Assembly (NCBI RefSeq): GCF_000447795.1
Contig: NZ_AUNI01000015.1
Span: forward strand, 464,198-515,544
Reading direction: 5' to 3'
Source: Bacteriovorax sp. Seq25_V
GTDB lineage: Bacteria > Bdellovibrionota > Bacteriovoracia > Bacteriovoracales > Bacteriovoracaceae
Length of the DNA stretch: 51,347 bases
The notes below the pieces were generated by a model that worked only from the letters and a program-made list of their open reading frames with translations, made no database searches and was not told where the DNA came from. Shown piece by piece: positions 35,064 through 42,294 of this stretch. Each line of letters starts with the position of its first letter. The stretch's first letter is position 1. The position numbers and the translations under genes were made by a program.

Positions 35064-37608
35064 CGCAAATAATACGTTTCTTAGATTACCCCGCTTTCCT
35101 GTCGAGTTATATCTTGATGCATGTTTATGCGATCCTGCAGAATTAGTGAAATTAATTAATACTGAAGCTTACTCGGATTTTAGAAAATTGCTAGAGCATG
35201 AAAATCAATATTTATACGAGTCAATTGTTAATAAGAATATGTCTAGAAAAGATATTGTATCGGCTCTAAATTATCTAATGAGATCGACTACTAGGTGTTC
35301 TCCTTATCGTGAGTTTTCAGGTGTTCATGGGTTAAGTTTGTCAGATCATTCAACTGCTTTTTCTAATAATGATATCAAAGTTGATGTGAAGCCTGGTAAG
35401 ACAATTGAGAACTTTATTATCGTAAAAAATAAAGCGATCAAATTTATGCCGAATAGTTTATCTTTTATAGCGGGAAAAAGAATCAAGAGAATTAAGTCTC
35501 AAGAGATCATCGAGTATTTCAACAGCCTGCCAGATGAAATAAATACTATCACACCCCAAGTTATCAATTTGTTGAAACTTGGCCTTTTAGTTAAGATTAA
35601 AGATATCGATGTTTATAACACGAGAAAACTTTCTAGTCGTTCTTTGTTAGACTTTTCACTACAGCGAAGTGAAATTAGTGTTCATGATTTAAATGAGCTT
35701 TCTAAAGCTATTGCTAGCCTTGTTTTTCTAAATAGCAATGATGTTAACAAATCTATTTATTGGCTCAATGATGTAAGAGTTGAAATTTTTAAGAACTATG
35801 GAGCTAATCCTATCCCAATACTCGACTTGTTTTTTTCTGAAAAAAAAATCCATACTGATTTAGAAGAGCTATTTATTCGATCTCAGTCGCAGATATCCAT
35901 TGCGAGAAAAGCGTTTTCGGATGTATTAAGTTCGATGGATAGTGAGTCTCAAGTTGTTTTAAGTGAAAGTCATCTGAAAATTCTTAATGAGGCGTCGTTA
36001 AAACTTCCAACTAACTTGAGTCAGAAGTTTGGGGTTATATTTCGTAAGATCAGTGAGTCCGCAGACAAGAAGTATCAATTGTTATACGCGCGCAGTTCAT
36101 TTAATGGACTTAGAGTAATGAGTGAGTATGCAAATGATACAATCATCACAGATGATGAAGATGTTATTTATTGTGATATCTTATGCCAAGACTCCTTAGA
36201 TAGAGGGGTATTGCTAAATCGTCCATTAGCAACGAATTATGCGATTTCTTTAGATGGTACTAAACTAGCTTCAATACAAAAAAGTATTGAACTTAATGAT
36301 GTCTATGTTTATGCAAGCCACTCTGAAATAGTACTCTATTCAAAAAAACTTAATAAAAGAATTGTCCCTGTTTTACTGTCTTCTTATCTTTCTGAAAATT
36401 CCTCAAATCTCATTTATCGATTTATGAGTGCAATCTCTAAGTTTCACTATAATGATGGTGTGCATCTGGATATGGCATGGATGAACAAACGCATCTATCC
36501 ACGAGTTATGTATGAGGGAATTGTTCTTTACCCTAAAACTTGGGTTTTAGATAATGAGGCTCAATTGAGGAATTGCATTAAAGATCTCCCTCAATTTGTG
36601 AGAGTTATAGATGGAGACAAAGATGGGCTTGTTGATACTTCGAGTCCCTATATTATTGATCAAGTTATGAAGCTTTCAGGAACAAGAATTATATTACAAG
36701 AAGACTTTTCTCTAAGCTCTACAGTTAAATTAAAAAATGGGCAAAACTTTGTAAATGAAATATTTTATTCTTTTTCTTTGGAAGAGAAAAAGGAAAAGAA
36801 AAATTTTAAGATTTATAATAATAGAAAACTTCCTCTTCTAAGCGAAATTTCTGAAGTCCGTCTGATTGCCGGACCTGCCATGCTAAAAGATCTTGCTGAA
36901 TTTATAATACAGAAATATTTTTCGGGCGAAAATCAGATAGAGTTTTATTTTATTAATTATCAGCTACCGGTTTCTCATTTGAGATTTAGAATTTTCAATA
37001 ATTCACAACTAGCAATGCAAATTGCAAATGATAGTCAATTGAATGATTTTTTTACTGTTAGAGACTCGCTCGTCACTCATTACGAGTTAGAAACTTCTAT
37101 ATATGGAAAAGATGGTGTTGATTTATATTTAATTTATTCAAAAGTCATGTCTCGTAATTTCCTGAAGATTACTGAAGTTGTCGACTCTGTCGATTTGGGG
37201 GTTGATGATAACTTTGGTCCGGTAAGTGCTCTGTTATTTTTAGGCCTGTTTTCAAGTAAAGTATTGTCTAGTCAACCATCACAGATTATCTTTAAGGAGG
37301 ATTATCTCAATTTTTCATATAAAAGAATATTTAACTATTTTTTGGAGATGAGTAAAAACAATTCAAAGTTTGTCGCAAGTGTAAATGCTCTTGTTGATAA
37401 TTTATTAGTTGAAATAATGCCAATTCTGGACTCATGGGAAGCTCTGTTTGAGAGCGGGAAGGTTGATAAAGATTTGGACTTCTTTGTAAATCGATTAATA
37501 CATATGGAGCTTTTTAGGCTCACGGATGGTTCACATGTGTTTGCAAACGATTTTGTTTTGAAGCTAGCAGCAGATTTAATCAAACGAGAAAAATATGTAC
37601 AGATCTGA
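35053..37608 (+). CDS. Class I lanthipeptide dehydratase (LanB-like)
   Basis: 851 residues, near the usual length of about 1000. The N-terminal lantibiotic-dehydratase domain starts FLRLPRFPVELYLDACLCDP and has MRSTTRCSPYREFSGVHGLS at residues 76-95 and YPRVMYEGIVLYPKTWVLD near 488. The C-terminal SpaB_C elimination domain is marked by IEFYFINYQLPVSHLRFRIF near 635 and HYELETSIYGKDGVDLYLIYSK near 676. Known LanBs glutamylate Ser/Thr using glutamyl-tRNA and then remove the glutamate to form dehydroamino acids. It overlaps both neighbours by 11-14 bases. The precursor 1.4 kb upstream on the other strand is the presumed substrate. Confidence 0.86.
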   Translation: MKINANNTFLRLPRFPVELYLDACLCDPAELVKLINTEAYSDFRKLLEHENQYLYESIVNKNMSRKDIVSALNYLMRSTTRCSPYREFSGVHGLSLSDHSTAFSNNDIKVDVKPGKTIENFIIVKNKAIKFMPNSLSFIAGKRIKRIKSQEIIEYFNSLPDEINTITPQVINLLKLGLLVKIKDIDVYNTRKLSSRSLLDFSLQRSEISVHDLNELSKAIASLVFLNSNDVNKSIYWLNDVRVEIFKNYGANPIPILDLFFSEKKIHTDLEELFIRSQSQISIARKAFSDVLSSMDSESQVVLSESHLKILNEASLKLPTNLSQKFGVIFRKISESADKKYQLLYARSSFNGLRVMSEYANDTIITDDEDVIYCDILCQDSLDRGVLLNRPLATNYAISLDGTKLASIQKSIELNDVYVYASHSEIVLYSKKLNKRIVPVLLSSYLSENSSNLIYRFMSAISKFHYNDGVHLDMAWMNKRIYPRVMYEGIVLYPKTWVLDNEAQLRNCIKDLPQFVRVIDGDKDGLVDTSSPYIIDQVMKLSGTRIILQEDFSLSSTVKLKNGQNFVNEIFYSFSLEEKKEKKNFKIYNNRKLPLLSEISEVRLIAGPAMLKDLAEFIIQKYFSGENQIEFYFINYQLPVSHLRFRIFNNSQLAMQIANDSQLNDFFTVRDSLVTHYELETSIYGKDGVDLYLIYSKVMSRNFLKITEVVDSVDLGVDDNFGPVSALLFLGLFSSKVLSSQPSQIIFKEDYLNFSYKRIFNYFLEMSKNNSKFVASVNALVDNLLVEIMPILDSWEALFESGKVDKDLDFFVNRLIHMELFRLTDGSHVFANDFVLKLAADLIKREKYVQI

Positions 37609-38575
37609 GATCGGTCGTAGTATCACAATTCTTGAGCACCTGATTAAACTACACTTTCTCAAGCAGAATCGAAACGCAACAATTTTTTGTGATAATTTAG
37701 ATATAACCTTTAAAAAGTCCGATGTCGTAGATATTGTTTTATTTGGTCACGGATTGAAAAATATTTTCTCTTATAAACTCTTTCCTCGGACGTCCAGATT
37801 TACTTTCTGGGTTCTTAATTCAAATTTCAAAAAACGTTTTGTTCATTATTTGGGACTTCCGTCAGATTCAATCGGAGTCCTCGACAGATATGAATTATTT
37901 CCACCTATAGTAGAAAGAGAATATGATTTACCAAAACTTTCGAACTTTATATATTCTGGTCGTCCCTTAACTTTAAAAAACTTTGAACTCACTATAATGC
38001 TATTGAATCATTATAAAAAGATGACTAATGAGGCCGTGAAGCTTGAGGTTTGTTCTCCAATGTTTAAAAAGTCTGATTTCATACGCTATATTCCAGAGAG
38101 TAATGATATAGAAATCGAGTTTCTTGGGGATCTAGGTATTGACTGGTATAAAAAGGTTGAGAATCCACATGATAAAACTTTAATAAACTTGTCACTCGAT
38201 CCTTTTGATGACTTCAATGTTTCAGTCGCCCAGTGGCAACAGATTGGGGGGGGCACAATCGTATCGACCTTCGGTCCGTATGCTCATCTTAGAGGGAAGA
38301 ACATTATACGAATATCGAGTAATAAACTTCTAGAAAGTATCGATTGTGATTACTCTGAGAACTCTTTAGACACTATTGTTGAAATTATGTGTAAGTCATC
38401 ACAAGAAAATTCTCTTTTAGCGAGTTCAGATGACTTGAGTTTAAAGAGCTTAAGTTGGGACGAAGTTGCTAGTTTTGTTGAAAATGTTCCTCGTAATATT
38501 AGAGATGGATTATTTCGTCAGAATTCATATACTTTATGTAACCTTACCCGTGAGATGATAAATGGTGAATCATAA
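37595..38575 (+). CDS. GT-B-type glycosyltransferase-like protein
   Basis: 326 residues. The C-terminal half has the donor-binding pattern of GT-B enzymes: NFIYSGRPLTLKNFELTI near residue 118 and INLSLDPFDDFNVSVAQWQQIGGGTIVSTFGPYAHLRG near 200-235. Similar patterns occur in GT4-type proteins. The N-terminal half is less conserved. It lies inside the lan operon, overlapping both the LanB gene and the second PqqD-like gene, so glycosylation of the lanthipeptide is possible, as in glycosylated lanthipeptides. That role is inference. Confidence 0.68.
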   Translation: MYRSEIGRSITILEHLIKLHFLKQNRNATIFCDNLDITFKKSDVVDIVLFGHGLKNIFSYKLFPRTSRFTFWVLNSNFKKRFVHYLGLPSDSIGVLDRYELFPPIVEREYDLPKLSNFIYSGRPLTLKNFELTIMLLNHYKKMTNEAVKLEVCSPMFKKSDFIRYIPESNDIEIEFLGDLGIDWYKKVENPHDKTLINLSLDPFDDFNVSVAQWQQIGGGTIVSTFGPYAHLRGKNIIRISSNKLLESIDCDYSENSLDTIVEIMCKSSQENSLLASSDDLSLKSLSWDEVASFVENVPRNIRDGLFRQNSYTLCNLTREMINGES

Positions 38576-38813
38576 AGTAATCAGAACAGTGAATGTTTGT
38601 AGCGTTCGTACTTATATTGGCCCAGAAGAGGTCATTGTTGAATCAGCTGAATTTGATTTAAAATTGAATAGTAAAGTGATGAGAATATGGGTTTTAATAG
38701 ATGGGCATCGAACAATAAATGACATCATCATAGATTCTGGTGTCGACTTTAAAGAAGTTTTTGCAATAATAAATCATTTAAGAAAGATCGAGTTGGTTGA
38801 GTTTATATGTTAG
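38562..38813 (+). CDS. PqqD-like peptide-binding protein (stand-alone RRE), copy 2
   Basis: 83 residues. SVRTYIGPEEVIVESAEFDLKLN is followed by VMRIWVLIDGHRTINDIIID and a final helical part with LRKIELVEFIC. The WxLIDGxRTxxDI core is the hallmark of PqqD-family domains. ATG at 38562 or GTG at 38565 could start it, inside the glycosyltransferase end. It overlaps lanC by seven bases. Two stand-alone PqqD-like genes in one operon suggest that separate steps, dehydration/cyclisation and another modification, each have an escort protein. Confidence 0.82.
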   Translation: MVNHKVIRTVNVCSVRTYIGPEEVIVESAEFDLKLNSKVMRIWVLIDGHRTINDIIIDSGVDFKEVFAIINHLRKIELVEFIC

Positions 38814-39835
38814 AAAAAGAATATTTAGATTATGCAGCAAGTTATTATGATAAGTATTATGACTTTGTTCAAAAACATGGCTCGACGAGTATTAACCACG
38901 GTTTTTCAGGACTTCTTCTTTATCACTTACAGAGGTTTCAGGCATTAAAGAATGTTGACGATTTCAAAAAAACTAAAGACATCATAGGTCATTGTCTAAA
39001 GAACCTTGATGATGGCTTTGGTGAGACTTCATTTTTTTTAGGGCCTCTTGGAGTCGTTTGGTCTCTATATTTAGCAGAAGAGGTTTTCAAAAAAACAATT
39101 ATTGATCACAATCGAATTGACGCTATTTTGTTGCAGTATCTTGTTGAACAGAAGGAATTTTTAAATCATCACTCTGGAGTTCTCGATTTTATTTACGGTG
39201 TTACGGGTTGGTATATTATTTACCCATATTTAAATTCTAGTCTTCAGACCATAGTGAAAGAAGTTTTCTTTACTCAATTTAGTGGCTTTGACATTTCCCG
39301 TATTGGAAAAGTTGTTTATGATGGAGAAGATAGGCTCATTGAATACAGCTCTGACCATGTTGGGTTTGCTCATGGATTATCTTCAATTATATATGTAAGT
39401 CGAAAATTAGACTTTGATAATTCTTTTGAAGCTTGTCGCAATGAAATGCTCCATCGAGTTAAAACCTCGCTAAATAGTGACTTTGAGCTGGCACGTACTT
39501 TTGGTGGTAATGATTATACTAGACAGGATTGGTGCCATGGAATGCTAGGCGTGTTGAATATTATCCCTGAGATTAAAGATGAAGTCCTTGCTCGGTATTG
39601 GAAAAGAAATATTTCATTTCATGATCATGGTTTATGTCATGGACTAGGTCAAAAAGTAATAATACCTAAAATATATGATGGAGATTTTGTTCCCTTTGAA
39701 ATACCTAATATGTCTCTTAAGACAAATGTAACCGATTTAAGCTTTATTCAGACTCCATTGGTAACAGAAATGGCATTGCGGTTTGATAAAAATCGAGATT
39801 TTAACTTTACCTGGTGGAGGCTCTTTTATCCTTAG
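38807..39835 (+). CDS. Lanthionine synthetase cyclase (LanC-like)
   Basis: 342 residues, slightly shorter than typical LanC. The zinc ligands are present: Cys243 in DWCHGMLG, and Cys277-His278 in HGLCHGLG. FAHGLSSI (residues 187-194) is the conserved AHG loop, and NHGFSGLLLYHLQ (30-42) and HHSGVLDFIYGVTGW (121-135) are LanC-type helical-barrel repeats. It would add Cys thiols to dehydroamino acids to close thioether rings. Because all three zinc ligands are intact the enzyme should be active. It overlaps the PqqD-like copy 2 gene and the next frame. Confidence 0.9.
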   Translation: MLEKEYLDYAASYYDKYYDFVQKHGSTSINHGFSGLLLYHLQRFQALKNVDDFKKTKDIIGHCLKNLDDGFGETSFFLGPLGVVWSLYLAEEVFKKTIIDHNRIDAILLQYLVEQKEFLNHHSGVLDFIYGVTGWYIIYPYLNSSLQTIVKEVFFTQFSGFDISRIGKVVYDGEDRLIEYSSDHVGFAHGLSSIIYVSRKLDFDNSFEACRNEMLHRVKTSLNSDFELARTFGGNDYTRQDWCHGMLGVLNIIPEIKDEVLARYWKRNISFHDHGLCHGLGQKVIIPKIYDGDFVPFEIPNMSLKTNVTDLSFIQTPLVTEMALRFDKNRDFNFTWWRLFYP

Positions 39836-40427
39836 CATAAAAATTATTAGTAGAATTTTATTCTATACATATTGCTTTTTAATTCTGTTTCCAGCTCTTA
39901 GTATTTCTGAGTTCTCCTCCATCAATAATGTATACTTGAAAGTTTCTAATTTTTTTAAGATTAGTGAAATGTCAATGTTTACTTCTGCCAAGCATGTCCA
40001 TCATGTGCCAATTCATGCTGAAATCATACTTGAGAGAGAGAATGGAAAAAAAGAAAAGATATGGAAAGACCTACAAGGTTTAAGTTTTTTGGGTATTGCA
40101 AGGAATAATGGCTATATTAATTTCTTCTCAGTGCTAGGGTTTTATGAAGATTTAAATGCTTTAGATGATAAAAATACTCCTCTTCCTCAGATAATAAATA
40201 ATGACTTCAGCCTCGAAATCAATACAAATTTGAGAAAAAGGAATTTTTCATACGGAAATGACATCTTAGATTTTTATCGAAACGAGGGGCTTAGACATTG
40301 TCTAGGTCCAAAAGAGCGTTTTAGAATTTTATACAATGTGAAATATAACTCAGTAAAAACTAATGGTATGTTCAGCCTTAGTGGTAATCTTTTAAGAGTT
40401 GATTGTCAAAATAGGAGCTCAAAATAA
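39783..40427 (+). CDS. Membrane-anchored protein, SdpA-like partner of the HTTM protein
   Basis: Up to 214 residues. One membrane helix (RILFYTYCFLILFPALSI) is followed by an extracytoplasmic domain with an EMSMFTS segment, which recalls the (W)xFFT/MFxP element of SdpA-like partners of HTTM proteins. The only standard start is TTG at 39783, deep in lanC and with no ribosome site. A better Shine-Dalgarno, GGAGG (39816-39820), lies seven bases before an in-frame ATC (39828), with ATA at 39837. The true start may be non-canonical. It is the seventh gene of the lan operon. SdpA-like assignment is moderate. Confidence 0.5.
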   Translation: MIKIEILTLPGGGSFILSIKIISRILFYTYCFLILFPALSISEFSSINNVYLKVSNFFKISEMSMFTSAKHVHHVPIHAEIILERENGKKEKIWKDLQGLSFLGIARNNGYINFFSVLGFYEDLNALDDKNTPLPQIINNDFSLEINTNLRKRNFSYGNDILDFYRNEGLRHCLGPKERFRILYNVKYNSVKTNGMFSLSGNLLRVDCQNRSSK

Positions 40428-40456
40428 TACTAAAGTTTTTATCCCTATATAATTGT

Positions 40457-41134
40457 TTGGTCATACTTTTGGTTTCGTTCAATCAAGAGTATATGACTGT
40501 TTATATTGGTGAAAGCCCTTTGTTATATTTCTCTCTTTTTTTGACATTGATAACGAGTGCTTTTCTTGTAAAAAAGGAAAATATCTTCATAGCTAGCTTA
40601 TGCCTATTTGGAATGTACAATATTTTTCCTCTCGCAAATGAATTTGGTAGCTATAGCTTCGCCTTCAATTTATTTCTTGGTGTCGTTATAAGTAGCTTTG
40701 ATAAGAGGAGGAGAGAGGAGAGGATTTTCTTCATTGCCCGTCTTCTAATCTTTGTTTTATATTTTAGCGTTGTTAAATTACGCTGTCTTGATGATGCTTG
40801 GCAAGGCGGGGACGGAGCTTTAATATTTCTAAAGCTATATCACTTTCAAAGCTTGATAGACTTTACGGGGATACCATTTGGTAGCTTGTATTCATCGTTA
40901 TTAAATTATGCTGTCTTGCTGACTGAGGGGCTAGTTGCGTTACTTATATTAACTAAGTTCTGGCGTTTTTCTTGCTATCTGGGCATCGTATTTCATTTGG
41001 TAGGTCTTTTTAGCGTGAATGTTTTGAATTGGCATTTCTTTATGATTGGTTATTTCTTCGTCACTTTATTTTCGAGATCATTAGTTTTCAATGAAGAGAC
41101 GAAAATAAGTAATAGCATTGCTAGTGAGAAGTAG
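40457..41134 (+). CDS. HTTM-domain membrane protein, SdpB-like, copy 1
   Basis: At least 225 residues with about five to six helices. HTTM marks are LIFVLYFSVVKLRCLDDAWQGGDGAL near residue 95 and IVFHLVGLFSVNVLNWHFFMIG near 180. HTTM is the membrane domain shared by SdpB and vitamin-K-dependent carboxylase-like proteins. SdpAB act with the peptide SdpC in making the Bacillus SDP toxin (family knowledge). TTG at 40457 cuts into a hydrophobic segment. The frame is open back to 40415 (LKIILKFLSLYNCLVILLVS), and AGGAG at 40413-40417 precedes in-frame ATA codons (40424, 40427), so the start is uncertain. Its 3' end overlaps the convergent HTTM copy 2 by 85 bases. Confidence 0.68.
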   Translation: MVILLVSFNQEYMTVYIGESPLLYFSLFLTLITSAFLVKKENIFIASLCLFGMYNIFPLANEFGSYSFAFNLFLGVVISSFDKRRREERIFFIARLLIFVLYFSVVKLRCLDDAWQGGDGALIFLKLYHFQSLIDFTGIPFGSLYSSLLNYAVLLTEGLVALLILTKFWRFSCYLGIVFHLVGLFSVNVLNWHFFMIGYFFVTLFSRSLVFNEETKISNSIASEK

Positions 41135-41859
41135 AATAATCCAAACTCGAAGAATATCAATATATGAAAGTTCGCTGCTAGAAGGAGATAATATTTTCTA
41201 ATCCTTCGAAATGCTAAAAGTGGTGAAAGAAGTTGAAAAATAACTATTATATAGCTCATTACTTTTAAGGCATTATTTCCCAGAGGAAGTAAATTCATTA
41301 AATATAGGTCTTCTCGAAGTAAAAAAATCTTCTGTAACGCAACACCTGTTGTCCAATCATTTCCATGAAGTTTGTTTATTGCTGAAAACAGGTAAATCAC
41401 TGCTAATTGAACAATCACTATTGTTTTGAAGTATTTGATCGCATCTTGGCTATTATACTTTTTCAGAATCTCATATATGAGCGCAAGAACAAATATATTT
41501 TTAATTACTTGGTTTCCTGTGTCAGTTGTTGCACCTAAATAAAACTCAATGTTTAAAAAAAGAAAGAGTTGAATTAAGTAAAATATTGAGTGAAGTTTAT
41601 AAAATATTCCTACGCCGACAGATACAAGCAACAAAGTAAAAGAAACGCCAACAAGAACAGATGAGTTCATATTGTATATTAAGCTACTGAGGTATGTATT
41701 TTGAGAAATATTAGACCCTAAAAGTAAAAGATGAGATAAGAAAATATTTTTATAATTGAATAGAAGAAAAAATAGATAAACGAAGATCCAGAGATTTATA
41801 CATCTAAATGTATTAGAAATTGTATCTTTTTTATCTTCAAACTTAGCGATTAATTTCAT
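41050..41859 (-). CDS. HTTM-domain membrane protein, SdpB-like, copy 2
   Basis: 269 residues, about six to seven helices. The HTTM core is IVQLAVIYLFSAINKLHGNDWTTGVAL near residue 150 and AANFHILIFFEFGLFYFSLAMLLL near 230, with the conserved K-L and W-x-x-G pattern and the late His. It forms a two-gene module with the small partner gene upstream (17-base overlap). The module is convergent with HTTM copy 1, and the two coding regions share 85 bases, so transcription of one may interfere with the other. Confidence 0.72.
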   Translation of the reverse strand: MKLIAKFEDKKDTISNTFRCINLWIFVYLFFLLFNYKNIFLSHLLLLGSNISQNTYLSSLIYNMNSSVLVGVSFTLLLVSVGVGIFYKLHSIFYLIQLFLFLNIEFYLGATTDTGNQVIKNIFVLALIYEILKKYNSQDAIKYFKTIVIVQLAVIYLFSAINKLHGNDWTTGVALQKIFLLREDLYLMNLLPLGNNALKVMSYIIVIFQLLSPLLAFRRIRKYYLLLAANFHILIFFEFGLFYFSLAMLLLIFVSSLKTNDLENKVTKK

Positions 41860-42241
41860 ACCAGCTCAGTTGTTTGCATTGTGTTTCAAGGATATTCACT
41901 ATTTTTGTATGTGCTTCAATAACTATAAAATGATTAGATATGCTATATTTGGAGAGAATTCTCTTTTGTTTTACGAGAATTGTTTTCGCATAATCTTGTA
42001 ACGCTCTTAGAATCAAAATATCATTCGATATATTGGCCATGTAACTATTCGTCAAAGAAATTTTGCGAGAAGATTCGTGACACTGAAAAGTTATGTTCAG
42101 CTTTTTTGTTTCGATATCTGGGGAAAACATTTTCCAATTTTGGCTTTGTGAAATGTAGGATGAGTTACTTGTGATATTTTCAATGTTCAATATCAAAATA
42201 ATACAAAAAATTGTAATAGTAGTGAGCTTTATTAGATTCAT
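41843..42241 (-). CDS. Small membrane-anchored partner of HTTM copy 2
   Basis: 132 residues. One membrane helix (TTITIFCIILILNIENI) is followed by SQSQNWKMFSPDIETKKLNI, whose W-x-MFSPD element is typical of the small proteins encoded beside HTTM genes. The rest is soluble and lies outside the cytoplasm. It starts at the ATG ending at 42241, two bases after the transcription start predicted from the -10 box at 42250-42255, and ends within the HTTM copy 2 start. Role presumed to be joint action with the HTTM protein. Confidence 0.6.
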   Translation of the reverse strand: MNLIKLTTITIFCIILILNIENITSNSSYISQSQNWKMFSPDIETKKLNITFQCHESSRKISLTNSYMANISNDILILRALQDYAKTILVKQKRILSKYSISNHFIVIEAHTKIVNILETQCKQLSWYEINR

Positions 42242-42249
42242 GTGTTAAA

Positions 42250-42255
42250 ATTATA
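42250..42255 (-). promoter_or_regulatory. -10 box of the HTTM copy 2 module
   Basis: TATAAT on the minus strand ends nine bases before the ATG at 42241. No ribosome-binding site is visible, so the mRNA would have a leader of about two bases or none. Confidence 0.4.
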
Positions 42256-42294
42256 TCACAGCTTTGTTTGACGATTGTAAAGGAATAAGCAGCA

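Noticed and set aside
38807-41134. A LanT-type ABC exporter or LanP protease in the lan operon
   Set aside because: I looked for Walker motifs, C39 or subtilisin triads in 26.9-42.3 kb and saw none besides the HprK-like P-loop.
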